NCBI GenBank assembly: GCA_002358555.1
Contig: DEPC01000074.1
Location: forward strand, 1 to 35,719
Length of the DNA: 35,719 bases
Direction of reading: 5' to 3'
Origin: Hungatella sp. UBA3402
GTDB lineage: Bacteria; Bacillota; Clostridia; Lachnospirales; Lachnospiraceae
Shown: one piece after another, positions 7,380 to 15,876 of the stretch
How the letters are laid out: each line of letters begins with the position of its first letter
Numbering within the stretch: position 1 is the stretch's first letter
Position numbers and translations under genes: made by a program
Notes under the pieces: generated by a model
What the model saw: the letters and a program-made list of their open reading frames with translations, nothing else
Database searches by the model: none
What the model was told of the DNA's origin: nothing

Positions 7380-9293
7380 CTAAATATCCAGGTTCTGAAC
7401 ATACTTTGCATTAGCTTCAATAAATTCACGTCTTGGTTCTACCTGGTCTCCCATAAGAGTAGTAAACGTCAAATCCAGTTCTGATGCTACATCATCATCC
7501 ATATTTACTCGAAGCAAAATTCTTCTTTCTGGGTCCATGGTAGTCTCCCACAACTGCTCGGCATCCATCTCTCCAAGGCCCTTATATCTTTGAATCTTAT
7601 TGTTATTGTCTCTGCCTATTTCTTTTAAAATAGAATTCAATTCTGGGTCACTGTAGGCATACCATACTTTTTTATTTTTTTCCACCTTATACAAAGGCGG
7701 CTGAGCTAAATACACATGTCCCTGCCGAATCAGCTCTGGCATAAAACGATATAGAAATGTCAGCAGAAGGGTACTGATATGAGCCCCATCCACATCTGCA
7801 TCCGTCATAATGATAATTTTGTTGTACCTAAGCTTGGCGATATCAAAATCTTCATGAATTCCAGTACCAAAGGCAGTAATCATAGCTTTAATTTCAGCAT
7901 TGCCATAAATCTTGTCAAGTCTTGCCTTCTCCACATTGAGAATCTTTCCTCTAAGAGGAAGGATTGCCTGAGTATCCCTGGACCTCGCTGTTTTGGCAGA
8001 GCCTCCTGCAGAGTCCCCTTCTACGATATAGATTTCACATTTTTCTGGGTCCTTGTTTGAGCAGTCTGCCAGCTTTCCAGGAAGTGTCATACTCTCAAGG
8101 GCAGTCTTTCTTCTTGTCAAATCTCTGGCTTTTCTGGCGGCTGCCCTTGCCCTTTGTGCTAAGATAGATTTTTCACACATGGCCTTTGCCACTACTGGAT
8201 TTTGCTCTAAAAAGTAGGTAAGCTGTTCGCTGACAATGGAATCCACAGCAAGTCTTGCCTCACTGTTGCCCAGTTTTTGTTTTGTCTGCCCCTCAAACTG
8301 AGGTTCTTCAATTTTTACGCTGATAATGGCAGTCAAACCTTCTCGGATATCTTCTCCACTTAGAGAAGGTTCACTTTCCTTTAACAGTTTATTTCTTTTC
8401 GCATAGTCATTAAAAGTTTTTGTCAATGCATTCCTAAATCCTGTTAAATGGGTTCCACCTTCTGGGGTATTGATATTATTGACAAATGTATAGATATTTT
8501 CTGTATAGGAGTCATTGTGCTGCATAGAAACTTCCACTTGGACCTTGTCCCGTGTTCCCTCGCAGTAAATAACTTCTTCATACAAGGGTTCCTTGCCTTT
8601 ATTTAGATATGTCACAAATTCTTTAATTCCACCTTCATAGTGAAAGGTCTTTTCTCTCTTTTCTTCTCTGTCATCTCTTAATGTAATTTTTAATGCTTTC
8701 GTCAAAAATGCGGTTTCCTGAAGACGTATTCTTAATGTATCATAATCATATACAGTTTCCTCAAATATCTCTTTGTCAGGAAGGAATGTCACTTCAGTTC
8801 CAGTTTTTTCCATAGGACAGGTTCCTGTGACTGTCACAGAACCTACTGCCTTGCCCTGTTCATAGCGTTGATGGTAAATCTTTCCGTCCTTATAAATATT
8901 CACTTCGAGCCACTCGGATAAAGCATTGACAACAGAGGCCCCTACCCCATGAAGACCGCCAGATACTTTATAGCCTCCACCTCCAAACTTCCCTCCAGCA
9001 TGAAGGACAGTAAATACAACCTCCACTGCTGGAAGACCGGCCTTCTTCTGAATATCTACGGGAATTCCCCTCCCATTATCAACAACAGTAATCGAGTTAT
9101 CCACATTGATTTGCACATCAATTTCTGTACAAAATCCGGCCAATGCCTCGTCCACCGAATTATCCACAATTTCATATACAAGATGATGAAGTCCTCTGGC
9201 AGATGTACTACCTATATACATGCCAGGCCGTTTCCTTACTGCTTCTAGTCCCTCTAATATTTGTATTTGATCTGCACTGTACTCTGTAGCCAT
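7380..9293 (-). CDS. gyrB: DNA gyrase subunit B
   Basis: 637 residues. The GHKL ATPase domain shows EIVDNSVDEA (41-50), DNGRGIP (72-78) and GGLHGVGASVVNALS (about 112-126). A transducer domain follows, then the TOPRIM domain with VEGDSAGGSAK and MTDADVDGAHI, and the C-terminal tail PRREFIEANAKYV. It supplies ATP hydrolysis and part of the cleavage metal site of gyrase. I prefer the ATG at 9293 (MATEYSADQ), which follows AAGGAGGAAGCTA; the longer reading from 9317 starts with a basic leader not typical of the family. It is the second-last gene of the minus-strand origin cluster. Confidence 0.99.
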   Translation of the reverse strand: MATEYSADQIQILEGLEAVRKRPGMYIGSTSARGLHHLVYEIVDNSVDEALAGFCTEIDVQINVDNSITVVDNGRGIPVDIQKKAGLPAVEVVFTVLHAGGKFGGGGYKVSGGLHGVGASVVNALSEWLEVNIYKDGKIYHQRYEQGKAVGSVTVTGTCPMEKTGTEVTFLPDKEIFEETVYDYDTLRIRLQETAFLTKALKITLRDDREEKREKTFHYEGGIKEFVTYLNKGKEPLYEEVIYCEGTRDKVQVEVSMQHNDSYTENIYTFVNNINTPEGGTHLTGFRNALTKTFNDYAKRNKLLKESEPSLSGEDIREGLTAIISVKIEEPQFEGQTKQKLGNSEARLAVDSIVSEQLTYFLEQNPVVAKAMCEKSILAQRARAAARKARDLTRRKTALESMTLPGKLADCSNKDPEKCEIYIVEGDSAGGSAKTARSRDTQAILPLRGKILNVEKARLDKIYGNAEIKAMITAFGTGIHEDFDIAKLRYNKIIIMTDADVDGAHISTLLLTFLYRFMPELIRQGHVYLAQPPLYKVEKNKKVWYAYSDPELNSILKEIGRDNNNKIQRYKGLGEMDAEQLWETTMDPERRILLRVNMDDDVASELDLTFTTLMGDQVEPRREFIEANAKYVQNLDI

Positions 9294-9371
9294 TAGCTTC
9301 CTCCTTCTTTCTTGCATTCAGAACATGTAACAGTTCTGATACATTCCCTGTTACAAAAATATATCTTAAAT

Positions 9372-9854
9372 TTAACAAACAACACTGATAACATTTTCTC
9401 CCTGGTCCGCTGCCTGCCGGAAAAATTTCTTTACTTCTTTAAAATAAAACCATACATACTCAAAAAATTGTTCTTCCTCTTCCTCATCCATTACAGGATA
9501 GACTTTATTTTCAATCATAGCTTTTAAATCAAACTTTTCCCGAAAATCAGCTTCCTCCCAATTTTCCAGCTCATCTGCCAACAAAACTACAATATCTTTT
9601 GTGAGCAGTCGTGCAGGGCCATATCCCATATCATCATCATTGATAGGTTCCCCACCAAGTACCAGTTGGCTCAAAAAATTGTCTTCATCCAATTCCCATA
9701 CCTCTCCTGTCAAAGTAAAATGAATGGCATGCCAGGCTTTATCAATGTCCAGCATCTTATCATCATCACTTGAACTATGAAAAACAGAATCTCCCTCCTG
9801 AATCTCTTTTACCTTTGCATCATCTGCCCGAAGATAGTATTGAATCATTCCCAT
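9372..9854 (-). CDS. DUF1877 (YfbM-like) protein
   Basis: This 160-residue, strongly acidic protein starts MGMIQYYLRADD and continues with LDIDKAWHAIHFTLTG, GYGPARLLTKDIVVLLADEL and a C-terminal YVWFYFKEVKKFFRQAA, which fits the DUF1877/YfbM family. Its biochemical function is unknown. AGGAGG lies 9 nt before the ATG and overlaps the end of recF. Its position between recF and gyrB, where these two genes are usually adjacent or separated by a remB-like gene, is unusual. No membrane segments or signal peptide are seen. Confidence 0.8.
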   Translation of the reverse strand: MGMIQYYLRADDAKVKEIQEGDSVFHSSSDDDKMLDIDKAWHAIHFTLTGEVWELDEDNFLSQLVLGGEPINDDDMGYGPARLLTKDIVVLLADELENWEEADFREKFDLKAMIENKVYPVMDEEEEEQFFEYVWFYFKEVKKFFRQAADQGENVISVVC

Positions 9855-9867
9855 ATTGCTACGCCTC

Positions 9868-10953
9868 CTAACTTTCTATTGTCACCTTTCCATTCATGAC
9901 TTTATAAATCTTGTCTATAGGAAACCTGTGGTTGATAAAATCTTCAACCCCAGTACAGGTAATCATAGTTTGGATATCCTTTATTCCTGCTAAAAGCTGC
10001 TCTTGTCTTCCCCCGTCCAGCTCGGAAAGTACATCATCCAACAAAAGTACTGGATAATCCCTTACTAACTGCTTAACTAATTCTATCTCGGACAATTTTA
10101 AGGATAGAGCTGCTGTCCTCTGTTGCCCTTGAGAGCCAAATTTTCTGATGTCAATGCCATCTACCAAAAAGCTGATATCATCTCTATGTGGGCCTGTGGT
10201 GGTGGTTCCCAGCCTGATATCCATCTCCCTGTTAAAACAAAGCTTTTCTGCAAACTGAGAGACCAATACATTGGGTTCATAGGCAAGAACTAGGGCTTCT
10301 CTTCCACCTGAAATCTGATTATGAGTTTTTCTCACCATTCCATTAAGCTTTCCCACAAAATCTTCCCTACATCGGATAATTTCCTTTCCATACATCAGAA
10401 GCTGGACATCCCATACTTCCAAGGTCTCTTTATATTCAGGCCGAAAATTTAACTCCTTTAGCAGCTTATTTCTCTGAAGAAGCACTCTGTTATATTGGAC
10501 TAGAGAGTGGACATAGAGTTTATCAAGTTGACATAACTCTAAATCGAGAAATCGTCTCCTCTCGGAAGGGCCATTTTTAATAATATTTAGGTCCTCTGGA
10601 GAGAAGAATACCACATTCACTATCCCAAACAACTCACTGGCCTTCTTGATAGGAATCTTGTTGATAGCAATACCTTTAGGCTTATTTTTCTTTAAATGCA
10701 TATCAATTCGATAAGGCACATTTGACTTTCTTACATTCAGTTTAATATGGGCTTCCTCCTCATCAAACCGAATTATCTCTTTATCTTTGCTTCCCCGATG
10801 GGATTTTGTAGTGCTGCATACATATACAGCCTCTAACACATTGGTCTTGCCCTGGGCATTATCTCCATACAGGATATTGGTACCAGAGCTGAAATCCATA
10901 TGTAATTTCTCATAATTTCTGTAATTTTTCAGTTCTATGGATTCAATAATCAT
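9868..10953 (-). CDS. recF: DNA replication and repair protein RecF
   Basis: 361 residues with RecF features: N-terminal IIESIELKNYRNY, Walker A GDNAQGKT (30-37), FSPEDLNIIKNGPSERRRFLD in the middle, and a C-terminal ABC-type signature SQGQQRTAALSLKL followed by Walker B VLLLDDVLSELD. RecF loads RecA at gapped DNA together with RecO and RecR. It starts 2 nt after the stop of the S4-domain gene, implying translational coupling, and its end provides the ribosome site of the DUF1877 gene. Confidence 0.98.
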   Translation of the reverse strand: MIIESIELKNYRNYEKLHMDFSSGTNILYGDNAQGKTNVLEAVYVCSTTKSHRGSKDKEIIRFDEEEAHIKLNVRKSNVPYRIDMHLKKNKPKGIAINKIPIKKASELFGIVNVVFFSPEDLNIIKNGPSERRRFLDLELCQLDKLYVHSLVQYNRVLLQRNKLLKELNFRPEYKETLEVWDVQLLMYGKEIIRCREDFVGKLNGMVRKTHNQISGGREALVLAYEPNVLVSQFAEKLCFNREMDIRLGTTTTGPHRDDISFLVDGIDIRKFGSQGQQRTAALSLKLSEIELVKQLVRDYPVLLLDDVLSELDGGRQEQLLAGIKDIQTMITCTGVEDFINHRFPIDKIYKVMNGKVTIES

Positions 10954-10955
10954 GT

Positions 10956-11165
10956 TTAAGCTTCTATCCTTATGATTTGTCCCTGAAAACTAACTTCATC
11001 TCCAGCTCGCAGCTTTTTCCCTCTCTGGTATTCCACTTGGCCATTGACGTTCACTTTGCCGTCTAAAATGGCGTATTTTGCATCAACGCCAGACTCTACC
11101 AATCCTGCTGCCTTGAGAGCCTGGCTTAATTTTATATAATCTTCTCTTAATTTGATGGATTCCAT
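10956..11165 (-). CDS. yaaA: S4-domain RNA-binding protein YaaA/RlbA-like
   Basis: A 69-residue protein made almost entirely of an S4-like domain (IKLREDYIKLSQALKAAGLVESG, then VNVNGQVEYQRGKKLRAGD). This small gene sits between dnaN and recF in most Firmicutes (B. subtilis yaaA/rlbA) and is connected with ribosome assembly. AAAGGA lies 7 nt before the ATG at 11165. It is translationally coupled to recF, and 26 nt separate it from an upstream small ORF. Confidence 0.93.
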   Translation of the reverse strand: MESIKLREDYIKLSQALKAAGLVESGVDAKYAILDGKVNVNGQVEYQRGKKLRAGDEVSFQGQIIRIEA

Positions 11166-11191
11166 GAAATTCCTTTCTTCAAACTAAACTT

Positions 11192-11329
11192 CTATGCAGC
11201 TTTTGATATTGGAGCAATCACTGTCAGTATTCTCAATCTGTTTGTTTGTCTACTTGCCAATCTGATATCCATGATTTGATATAAGCTGGCTTGCTTGTTC
11301 TCATTGAGGATTTTGTCTAAGGCTTTCAT
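11192..11329 (-). CDS. Candidate 45-residue small protein between dnaN and yaaA
   Basis: An ATG at 11329 opens a 45-codon frame ending in TAG at 11192. It begins MKALDKILNENKQASLY and ends TVIAPISKAA. AGGGG, which overlaps the dnaN stop codon, lies 6 nt upstream of the start, and the start is only 9 nt after that stop, so the frame is well placed for coupled translation. The product is basic, without cysteines, and probably helical with a hydrophobic C-terminal segment. I do not recognise a family. It fills most of a 173-nt gap where Bacillus has none or a shorter one. Coding status is inferred from ribosome site and position only. Confidence 0.5.
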   Translation of the reverse strand: MKALDKILNENKQASLYQIMDIRLASRQTNRLRILTVIAPISKAA

Positions 11330-11338
11330 AGTAATCCC

Positions 11339-12457
11339 CTAAATGGTAGCTGCGTTAAAATTGACAGGAAGAATGAGATAAATATAAGTCTCTCCAGAAT
11401 CTTTGATAAAACATGGAGATTTGGGGTTCATCATATATAAATCCACATCTTCATCATCAATAATGCGCAGAGCATCCATTAAAAATTTGGGATTAAATCC
11501 AATCATAATGTCTTTTCCTGTCTTGCGGATAGAAACCTTGGAATTCATGGTTCCAAAGCTGGAATTCATCTTTAATTCCATCACATTATCTAAAACATTT
11601 AAAATAATCGGTTTTTTATCGTTCTCTCGTATCAAAATGCTGGCTCTGTCAATATTATCTAAAAATTCCCTTTTATTGAGAGTCACCTTTGTCTCATAAT
11701 CGCTCGAAAGCATCTGTTCAATGCGAAAATACTCGCCTTCTATCAAACGAGATACCACTACTGTAGAGTCAAATTCAAATAAAATGTGATTTTTGCTGAA
11801 ATAGATAAGGACTTCGCTTTCATTATCTCCGTTTAAAATCTTGCTGATTTCACTGAGAGTCTTGCCAGGAACAATCACTTTTATATCTTCATATTTTTCT
11901 TTTAAGCTGATTTTTCGGATAGACATTCTATGACCGTCAAGGGAAACCACCTTCAACTCATAATCTGCCACCTGGAAAAGCTCTCCTGTCATCATCTTAT
12001 TGCTGTCATTGACAGAGATAGAAAACAGAGTTTGGCGAATGACTTCTTTTAAGGTAAATTGTGAAAGGGCAATGTGGAGGTCCTTTTCAATATAGGGGAG
12101 ATAAGAAAATTCCTCTCCATCTTTTCCCTGAATATGAAATACGGAGGATTCACAAGTAATGGTTGTGGTATATTTAGGGTCTGATTCAATGGTAATCAAT
12201 GATTCTCCGCCTGACAGCTTTCGGATGATTTCGGATAAAAGCTTTGCATCAAGAGCAATCTTTCCATGTTCTATGATATCACCTTCCACCTTTGTCTCAA
12301 TTCCCAGTTCCATATCATTGGCAGTAAGTTTAATCTCATTGCCAGAAGCATCAATCAAGATACATTCTAAAATAGGCATAGTGGTTTTTGAGGGAACAGC
12401 TTTCAATACAATGTTAATGCCATTAAGTAAATCGTCTTTTTTGAATGTCAACTTCAT
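11339..12457 (-). CDS. dnaN: DNA polymerase III subunit beta (sliding clamp)
   Basis: The 372-residue length and features fit the clamp: N-terminal MKLTFKKDDLLNGINIVLKAVPSKT, the domain-1 segment ILECILIDA, GHRMSIRK in domain 2, and a C-terminal YIYLILPVNF close to the usual M-P-(V/M/I) end. It forms a ring dimer that tethers Pol III to DNA. AAGGAG lies upstream of the ATG, and a consensus DnaA box (12461-12469) overlaps this leader. It is downstream of dnaA and the origin region and just upstream of a small ORF and yaaA. Confidence 0.98.
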   Translation of the reverse strand: MKLTFKKDDLLNGINIVLKAVPSKTTMPILECILIDASGNEIKLTANDMELGIETKVEGDIIEHGKIALDAKLLSEIIRKLSGGESLITIESDPKYTTTITCESSVFHIQGKDGEEFSYLPYIEKDLHIALSQFTLKEVIRQTLFSISVNDSNKMMTGELFQVADYELKVVSLDGHRMSIRKISLKEKYEDIKVIVPGKTLSEISKILNGDNESEVLIYFSKNHILFEFDSTVVVSRLIEGEYFRIEQMLSSDYETKVTLNKREFLDNIDRASILIRENDKKPIILNVLDNVMELKMNSSFGTMNSKVSIRKTGKDIMIGFNPKFLMDALRIIDDEDVDLYMMNPKSPCFIKDSGETYIYLILPVNFNAATI

Positions 12458-12763
12458 AAATGTGGATAACTCCTTTACTGGTTCGTGGTCTATAAAGAAA
12501 GATATATATTAATTAATTTTAGTAGTAGTAGTAGTAGGGGCTGTGGATTTGTGGAAAACTTAAGAATTGTTCTGAATTTAAAGGAAAATTCAGGTATAGT
12601 TCATGTGGAAAACCATGTGAATAATGTGTATATTAAATGTGGATATTAAGGTACTTATCCACAGAGGAAAAATTCAAAAAAATTCTCAAGAAATTATCCA
12701 CAAAGTTTCAACAGGTTGTCCACAGGTTTATCCACATAGTTGTCCACAGCTTTATTCATCATT
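12458..12763. other. oriC: oriC part 2: dnaA-dnaN intergenic origin region
   Basis: DnaA boxes matching TTATNCACA or its complement lie at 12461-12469, 12616-12624, 12655-12663, 12694-12702 and 12728-12736. Near-matches are TTGTCCACA at 12716-12724 and 12740-12748, TGTGGATAT near 12639 and TGTGGATTT at 12542-12550. An AT-rich stretch (12501-12520) is followed by six TAG trinucleotides, a GGGG step and the box-like TGTGGATTT. That is the order AT-rich unwinding element, DnaA-trios, GC step, DnaA box described for B. subtilis. This is therefore the likely duplex-opening site. Confidence 0.9.
12520..12537 (+). promoter_or_regulatory. DnaA-trio array (six perfect TAG repeats)
   Basis: Six consecutive TAG triplets lie between the AT-rich stretch 12501-12519 and GGGG plus the box-like TGTGGATTT. 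DnaA-trios are the single-strand DnaA-binding repeats that guide filament growth during origin opening. Most known arrays are degenerate, while this one has no deviation. Confidence 0.8.
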
Positions 12764-14128
12764 TTATTGTGGGTTAAGCTTCTTTTTTAAGATTTCTATT
12801 GTGTTAGCAGTGGTGGTATTTGTCTTTAAATCTGCTGCAATCTTATCTCTACCATGAATGATGGTGGTATGGTCTCTTCCACCTAAGAGCTTGCCGATCT
12901 CCTGTAGAGGAGTTCCAGTGATTTCTTGGCATAGATACATACATATCTGTCGTGGGTAAGCAATATTTTTGCTGCGCTTTTGGGAAGCAATATCAAGAGG
13001 TGTCAATCCAAAATGGTCTGCCACAACCTGAATGATTAGGTTTGCTGTGACCTTTCGTTCTGCATTAGGAGAAATGATATCTTTTAAAGCTTCTTCTGCC
13101 AATGCAATGGTAATCTCTTTATTGTGGTCTAACTTTGACAAAGCTACAATCTTTGTAAGGGCGCCTTCCAATTCACGGATATTGGATTTTATATTGGTGG
13201 CAATATATTTGATTACTTCATTGTCTATATTATACCCTTCTAAATCTTCTTTTTTGCGGAGAATCGCCATTCGAGTTTCATAGTCAGGAGATTGGATATC
13301 TACAGTTAATCCCCATTCAAACCGAGAACGAAGCCGTTCCTCCAAGGTTTCGATATCTTTTGGCGGTTTATCGGATGATATGATAATCTGTTTTTTGGAT
13401 TCATATAAAGCATTAAATGTGTGGAAAAATTCTTCCTGAGTACTTTCTTTTCCAATGATAAATTGGATATCATCAACAAGGAGTACATCATTATTCCGAT
13501 ATTTTTCTCTAAATTCTGTAGGGGTAATATTGTTTTTATTACGAATGGCATCAATTAGCTCATTTGTGAATTTTTCAGAGGTTACATATAAAATTTTAGC
13601 GTCTTTGTTATTTTTTAGTATGAAATGGGCAATCGAATGCATCAAATGGGTTTTGCCAAGTCCCACCCCACCATAGATAAATAGTGGATTGTATACTTCC
13701 CCTGGAGATTCCGCCACAGCAAGGGCAGCAGCATGGGCTAAGTTATTGTTAGCACCTACGACAAATGCATCAAACGTGTAACGAGGATTTAAATTAGCAG
13801 TTTGAATGGCGCTTTTCACATCGCCACTAGCTGACAGCAGATGCTTAGATTGATCTTGGTCCTCATCCTTTGTGATAAATTCTACGGTACATGCAAAACC
13901 TGTGACTTCTTCAATGGTGACTTGAAGAAGAAAACCATATTTTTTTCGGATATAGGTGACAAAATTGGCATCTGGTGCCAAGACATTCACAGTCGTCCCC
14001 TCCACAGAAGAAACTTTTAATGGCAGAAGCCAGGTTTTATAGGAAACATCTAAAAGCTCATGTTCCTCTTTTAAATGGAGAAGGATTTGCTCCCACTGTT
14101 CGTTTAATTGTTCGAGAATATCTGGCAT
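12764..14128 (-). CDS. dnaA: Chromosomal replication initiator protein DnaA
   Basis: 454 residues in the usual four-domain layout. Domain I (about 1-85) includes YKTWLLPLK. A short Asp/Gln-rich linker follows. The AAA+ domain has NPRYTFDAFVVG, Walker A GGVGLGKT (153-160) and Walker B LLVDDIQF (216-223). Domain IV carries the DnaA signature GGRDHTTIIHGRDKI (about 416-430), which reads DnaA boxes. AGGAG lies 7 nt before the ATG. Boxes are found on both sides of the gene, consistent with a bipartite origin and autoregulation. Confidence 0.99.
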   Translation of the reverse strand: MPDILEQLNEQWEQILLHLKEEHELLDVSYKTWLLPLKVSSVEGTTVNVLAPDANFVTYIRKKYGFLLQVTIEEVTGFACTVEFITKDEDQDQSKHLLSASGDVKSAIQTANLNPRYTFDAFVVGANNNLAHAAALAVAESPGEVYNPLFIYGGVGLGKTHLMHSIAHFILKNNKDAKILYVTSEKFTNELIDAIRNKNNITPTEFREKYRNNDVLLVDDIQFIIGKESTQEEFFHTFNALYESKKQIIISSDKPPKDIETLEERLRSRFEWGLTVDIQSPDYETRMAILRKKEDLEGYNIDNEVIKYIATNIKSNIRELEGALTKIVALSKLDHNKEITIALAEEALKDIISPNAERKVTANLIIQVVADHFGLTPLDIASQKRSKNIAYPRQICMYLCQEITGTPLQEIGKLLGGRDHTTIIHGRDKIAADLKTNTTTANTIEILKKKLNPQ

Positions 14129-14440
14129 AATTTATCTCCTATCATGTATAAAAAGGTAAAATTGCACATTTGCCCAATCTATACCTATTTTACAATAGGA
14201 AGAATTTTTTTTCAATGAAAATAGGAAAATAATGTGGATAAGTTTGCAAGTTATGTGGGTATACCTATAAAAATCACATAGATAGAAGGGGTTATCCACA
14301 ATATAAGAAAAGCAATAAATGAGTTATAAAAGTGGAAAAAGATGGGAAAAATAGAAATAATAGGCGAATAAGGGGCAAAAGTTAAGAACAATTTTTAATG
14401 TTATCCACAAGTTATCAACAAAATGTGGATAACTTTAAGG
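14129..14440. other. oriC part 1: DnaA-box cluster upstream of dnaA
   Basis: Consensus DnaA boxes are at 14233-14241 (TGTGGATAA), 14292-14300 (TTATCCACA), 14401-14409 (TTATCCACA) and 14424-14432 (TGTGGATAA), with a weaker TTATCAACA at 14412-14420. The last three are tightly packed, two of them as an inverted pair. Together with the dnaA-dnaN cluster they give a bipartite origin like that of Bacillus. The rest of the stretch is AT-rich with no ORF. Confidence 0.85.
14187..14215 (-). promoter_or_regulatory. Probable dnaA promoter
   Basis: On the minus strand TTGAAA (14215-14210), a 17-nt spacer and TAAAAT (14192-14187) lie about 60 nt upstream of the dnaA start. A DnaA box at 14233-14241 is immediately upstream, which would allow DnaA to affect its own transcription. 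Confidence 0.65.
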
Positions 14441-14469
14441 TTGACGGATTTATTTAGGTTTTATATAAT
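14441..14469 (+). promoter_or_regulatory. Promoter of the ECF S-component gene
   Basis: TTGACG (14441-14446), a 17-nt spacer and TATAAT (14464-14469) form a strong sigma-A promoter 60 nt before the start codon. It directly abuts a DnaA box at 14424-14432, so DnaA binding could influence it. Confidence 0.8.
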
Positions 14470-14527
14470 CCCCATGTATCAAAAAAGCATTGTATCTTGA
14501 AAAAGAACAGTAGCAGGAGGTAAGAAA

Positions 14528-15145
14528 ATGAAAACAAAAGACACTCGTTACTTGACTAGTGTTGCACTTATGGCAGCAATCGTCATTCTTTTGGCCAATA
14601 CGCCTTTAGGAATGATTCATCTGCCAATCATTAAGGCAACAACTGTCCACATTCCAGTTATTTTAGGAGCTATTCTTTTAGGTCCATGGGCTGGAGCACT
14701 TCTTGGAGGAATCTTTGGGATTTGTTCTATGATTAGCAATACTGTAGCCCCCACATTGCTCTCCTTTGCCTTTTCCCCATTTATGAGTATGACAGGTATT
14801 CTAGGGGCTTTCAAGGCAATATGGATTTCTGTAGGCTGTCGTGTTTTGATTGGAGTAGCGGCTGGTTGGTTGTGGATTGTTTTTAAAAAGTGTAAGCTTG
14901 ACCCAGTAATAGCTCTTTCAGTTACAGGGTTTGTCGGCTCTATGGTGAATACTATCTGTGTCATGGGGAGTATCTATGTGCTTCTTGCCAAAGAATATGC
15001 TCAGGTAAAAAGTGTTGCTGTGGATGCAGTATGGGGGTTAATTATGGCAACCATTACAGGCTCTGGAATTCCTGAAGCCATTGCTGCAGCAATTTTGGTG
15101 GCGGTTATTGGAAAAATACTGCTAAAGGTGGTTAAAAGTGCTTGA
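14528..15145 (+). CDS. ECF transporter S component (vitamin uptake, possibly pantothenate type)
   Basis: A 205-residue membrane protein with about six helices and the S-component pattern: N-terminal TSVALMAAIVILLA, then TVHIPVILGAILLGPWAGALLGGIFG and NTVAPTLLSFAFSPF. S components bind a vitamin or metal and dock on a shared EcfA-A'-T module encoded elsewhere. The HIPVILGA...GPWAGALLG segment resembles PanT-like (pantothenate) members, but substrate assignment is tentative. AGGAGG lies before the ATG. It is the first gene on the plus-strand side of the origin, and the rpmH promoter overlaps its stop codon. Confidence 0.85.
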   Translation: MKTKDTRYLTSVALMAAIVILLANTPLGMIHLPIIKATTVHIPVILGAILLGPWAGALLGGIFGICSMISNTVAPTLLSFAFSPFMSMTGILGAFKAIWISVGCRVLIGVAAGWLWIVFKKCKLDPVIALSVTGFVGSMVNTICVMGSIYVLLAKEYAQVKSVAVDAVWGLIMATITGSGIPEAIAAAILVAVIGKILLKVVKSA

Positions 15146-15170
15146 CTTTGGGGAATTCGTTCTATATAAT
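15142..15170 (+). promoter_or_regulatory. Promoter of the rpmH-rnpA cluster
   Basis: TTGACT (15142-15147), a 17-nt spacer and TATAAT (15165-15170), overlapping the stop codon of the upstream gene. Start is expected near 15177, leaving a 5' leader of about 120 nt before rpmH. Confidence 0.85.
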
Positions 15171-15295
15171 TTAGAAGATGTTTAATTTAGAATAGTCTTA
15201 ATGTGCTTATGTAGAGAAAGCTGCCTGCACAGCCTAGTTAGGATATGCAAGGGCAAGCGATTAAGGTAAGTAAGGATAAGAGGAGGTGCCCACAT

Positions 15296-15430
15296 ATGAA
15301 GATGACATTTCAGCCGAAGAAAAGACAACGATCGAAAGTTCATGGCTTCAGAGCCAGAATGAGTACTCCAGGCGGAAGAAAAGTGTTAGCTGCCAGAAGA
15401 GCAAAAGGAAGAGCAAGATTATCTGCTTAA
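15296..15430 (+). CDS. rpmH: 50S ribosomal protein L34
   Basis: 44 residues starting MKMTFQPKKRQRSKVHGF and ending with the conserved RMSTPGGRKVLAARR and KGRARLSA, the exact length and pattern of bacterial L34, a basic protein of the large ribosomal subunit. The ATG at 15296 follows AGGAGGTG with a 7-nt gap; a longer frame from 15245 is not needed. A hairpin with T-run directly after the stop would limit read-through into rnpA. Confidence 0.98.
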   Translation: MKMTFQPKKRQRSKVHGFRARMSTPGGRKVLAARRAKGRARLSA

Positions 15431-15437
15431 TGAATCA

Positions 15438-15465
15438 GGCCGCAAGAAATTGTGGCCTTTTCTTT
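15438..15465 (+). terminator. Terminator/attenuator between rpmH and rnpA
   Basis: GGCCGCAA-gaaa-TTGTGGCC (one G-U pair) followed by TTTTCTTTTC. Partial termination here would explain a high L34 to RnpA ratio. Confidence 0.85.
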
Positions 15466-15530
15466 TCTGTATATTTTTTATAGAAAAATCAGCAATTCAA
15501 AATTTGTAAGCAGACAGGCAGGGAGGTTTG

Positions 15531-15875
15531 ATGAGAAGATTTCCGTCAGTAAAAAAGAACAGTGATTTTCAGATAATCTACAAGAACGGAAAATCCTATG
15601 CCAATAAGCTGTTAATCATGTATGTGTATCATACAGGAGATAAGGAGAGCCGAATAGGAATCTCCGTCAGTAAAAAAGTGGGGAACAGCGTGGTGAGACA
15701 TCATGTGACCCGTTTAATTAGGGAAAGTTTTCGATTGCACAGAGAGCAGTTGAATTCTGGATTAGACATCGTTGTGGTTGCACGAGCAGCAGCCAGGGAT
15801 TCAGATTACAAAAAAATTGAAAGTGCATACAGGCACTTGTGCGGACTGCATAACATTATGAAAGAATCGAAGTGA
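15531..15875 (+). CDS. rnpA: Ribonuclease P protein component
   Basis: The 114-residue protein fits RnpA: PSVKKNSDFQIIYKNGKSYAN at the start, RIGISVSKKVGNSVVRHH, then TRLIRESFRLH and DIVVVARAAA. It binds the catalytic RNase P RNA and helps recognise the 5' leader of pre-tRNA. The canonical RNR motif region reads VRHHVTRLIRES, with His-His in place of Asn-Arg, a variant I believe is common in Lachnospiraceae. The ATG at 15531 follows GGGAGG; a TTG sits one codon upstream. yidD starts 1 nt after the stop. Confidence 0.97.
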   Translation: MRRFPSVKKNSDFQIIYKNGKSYANKLLIMYVYHTGDKESRIGISVSKKVGNSVVRHHVTRLIRESFRLHREQLNSGLDIVVVARAAARDSDYKKIESAYRHLCGLHNIMKESK

Positions 15876-15876
15876 T

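Noticed and set aside
15286..15483. 65-codon plus-strand frame over rpmH
   Set aside because: It is the wrong frame across rpmH and its terminator.
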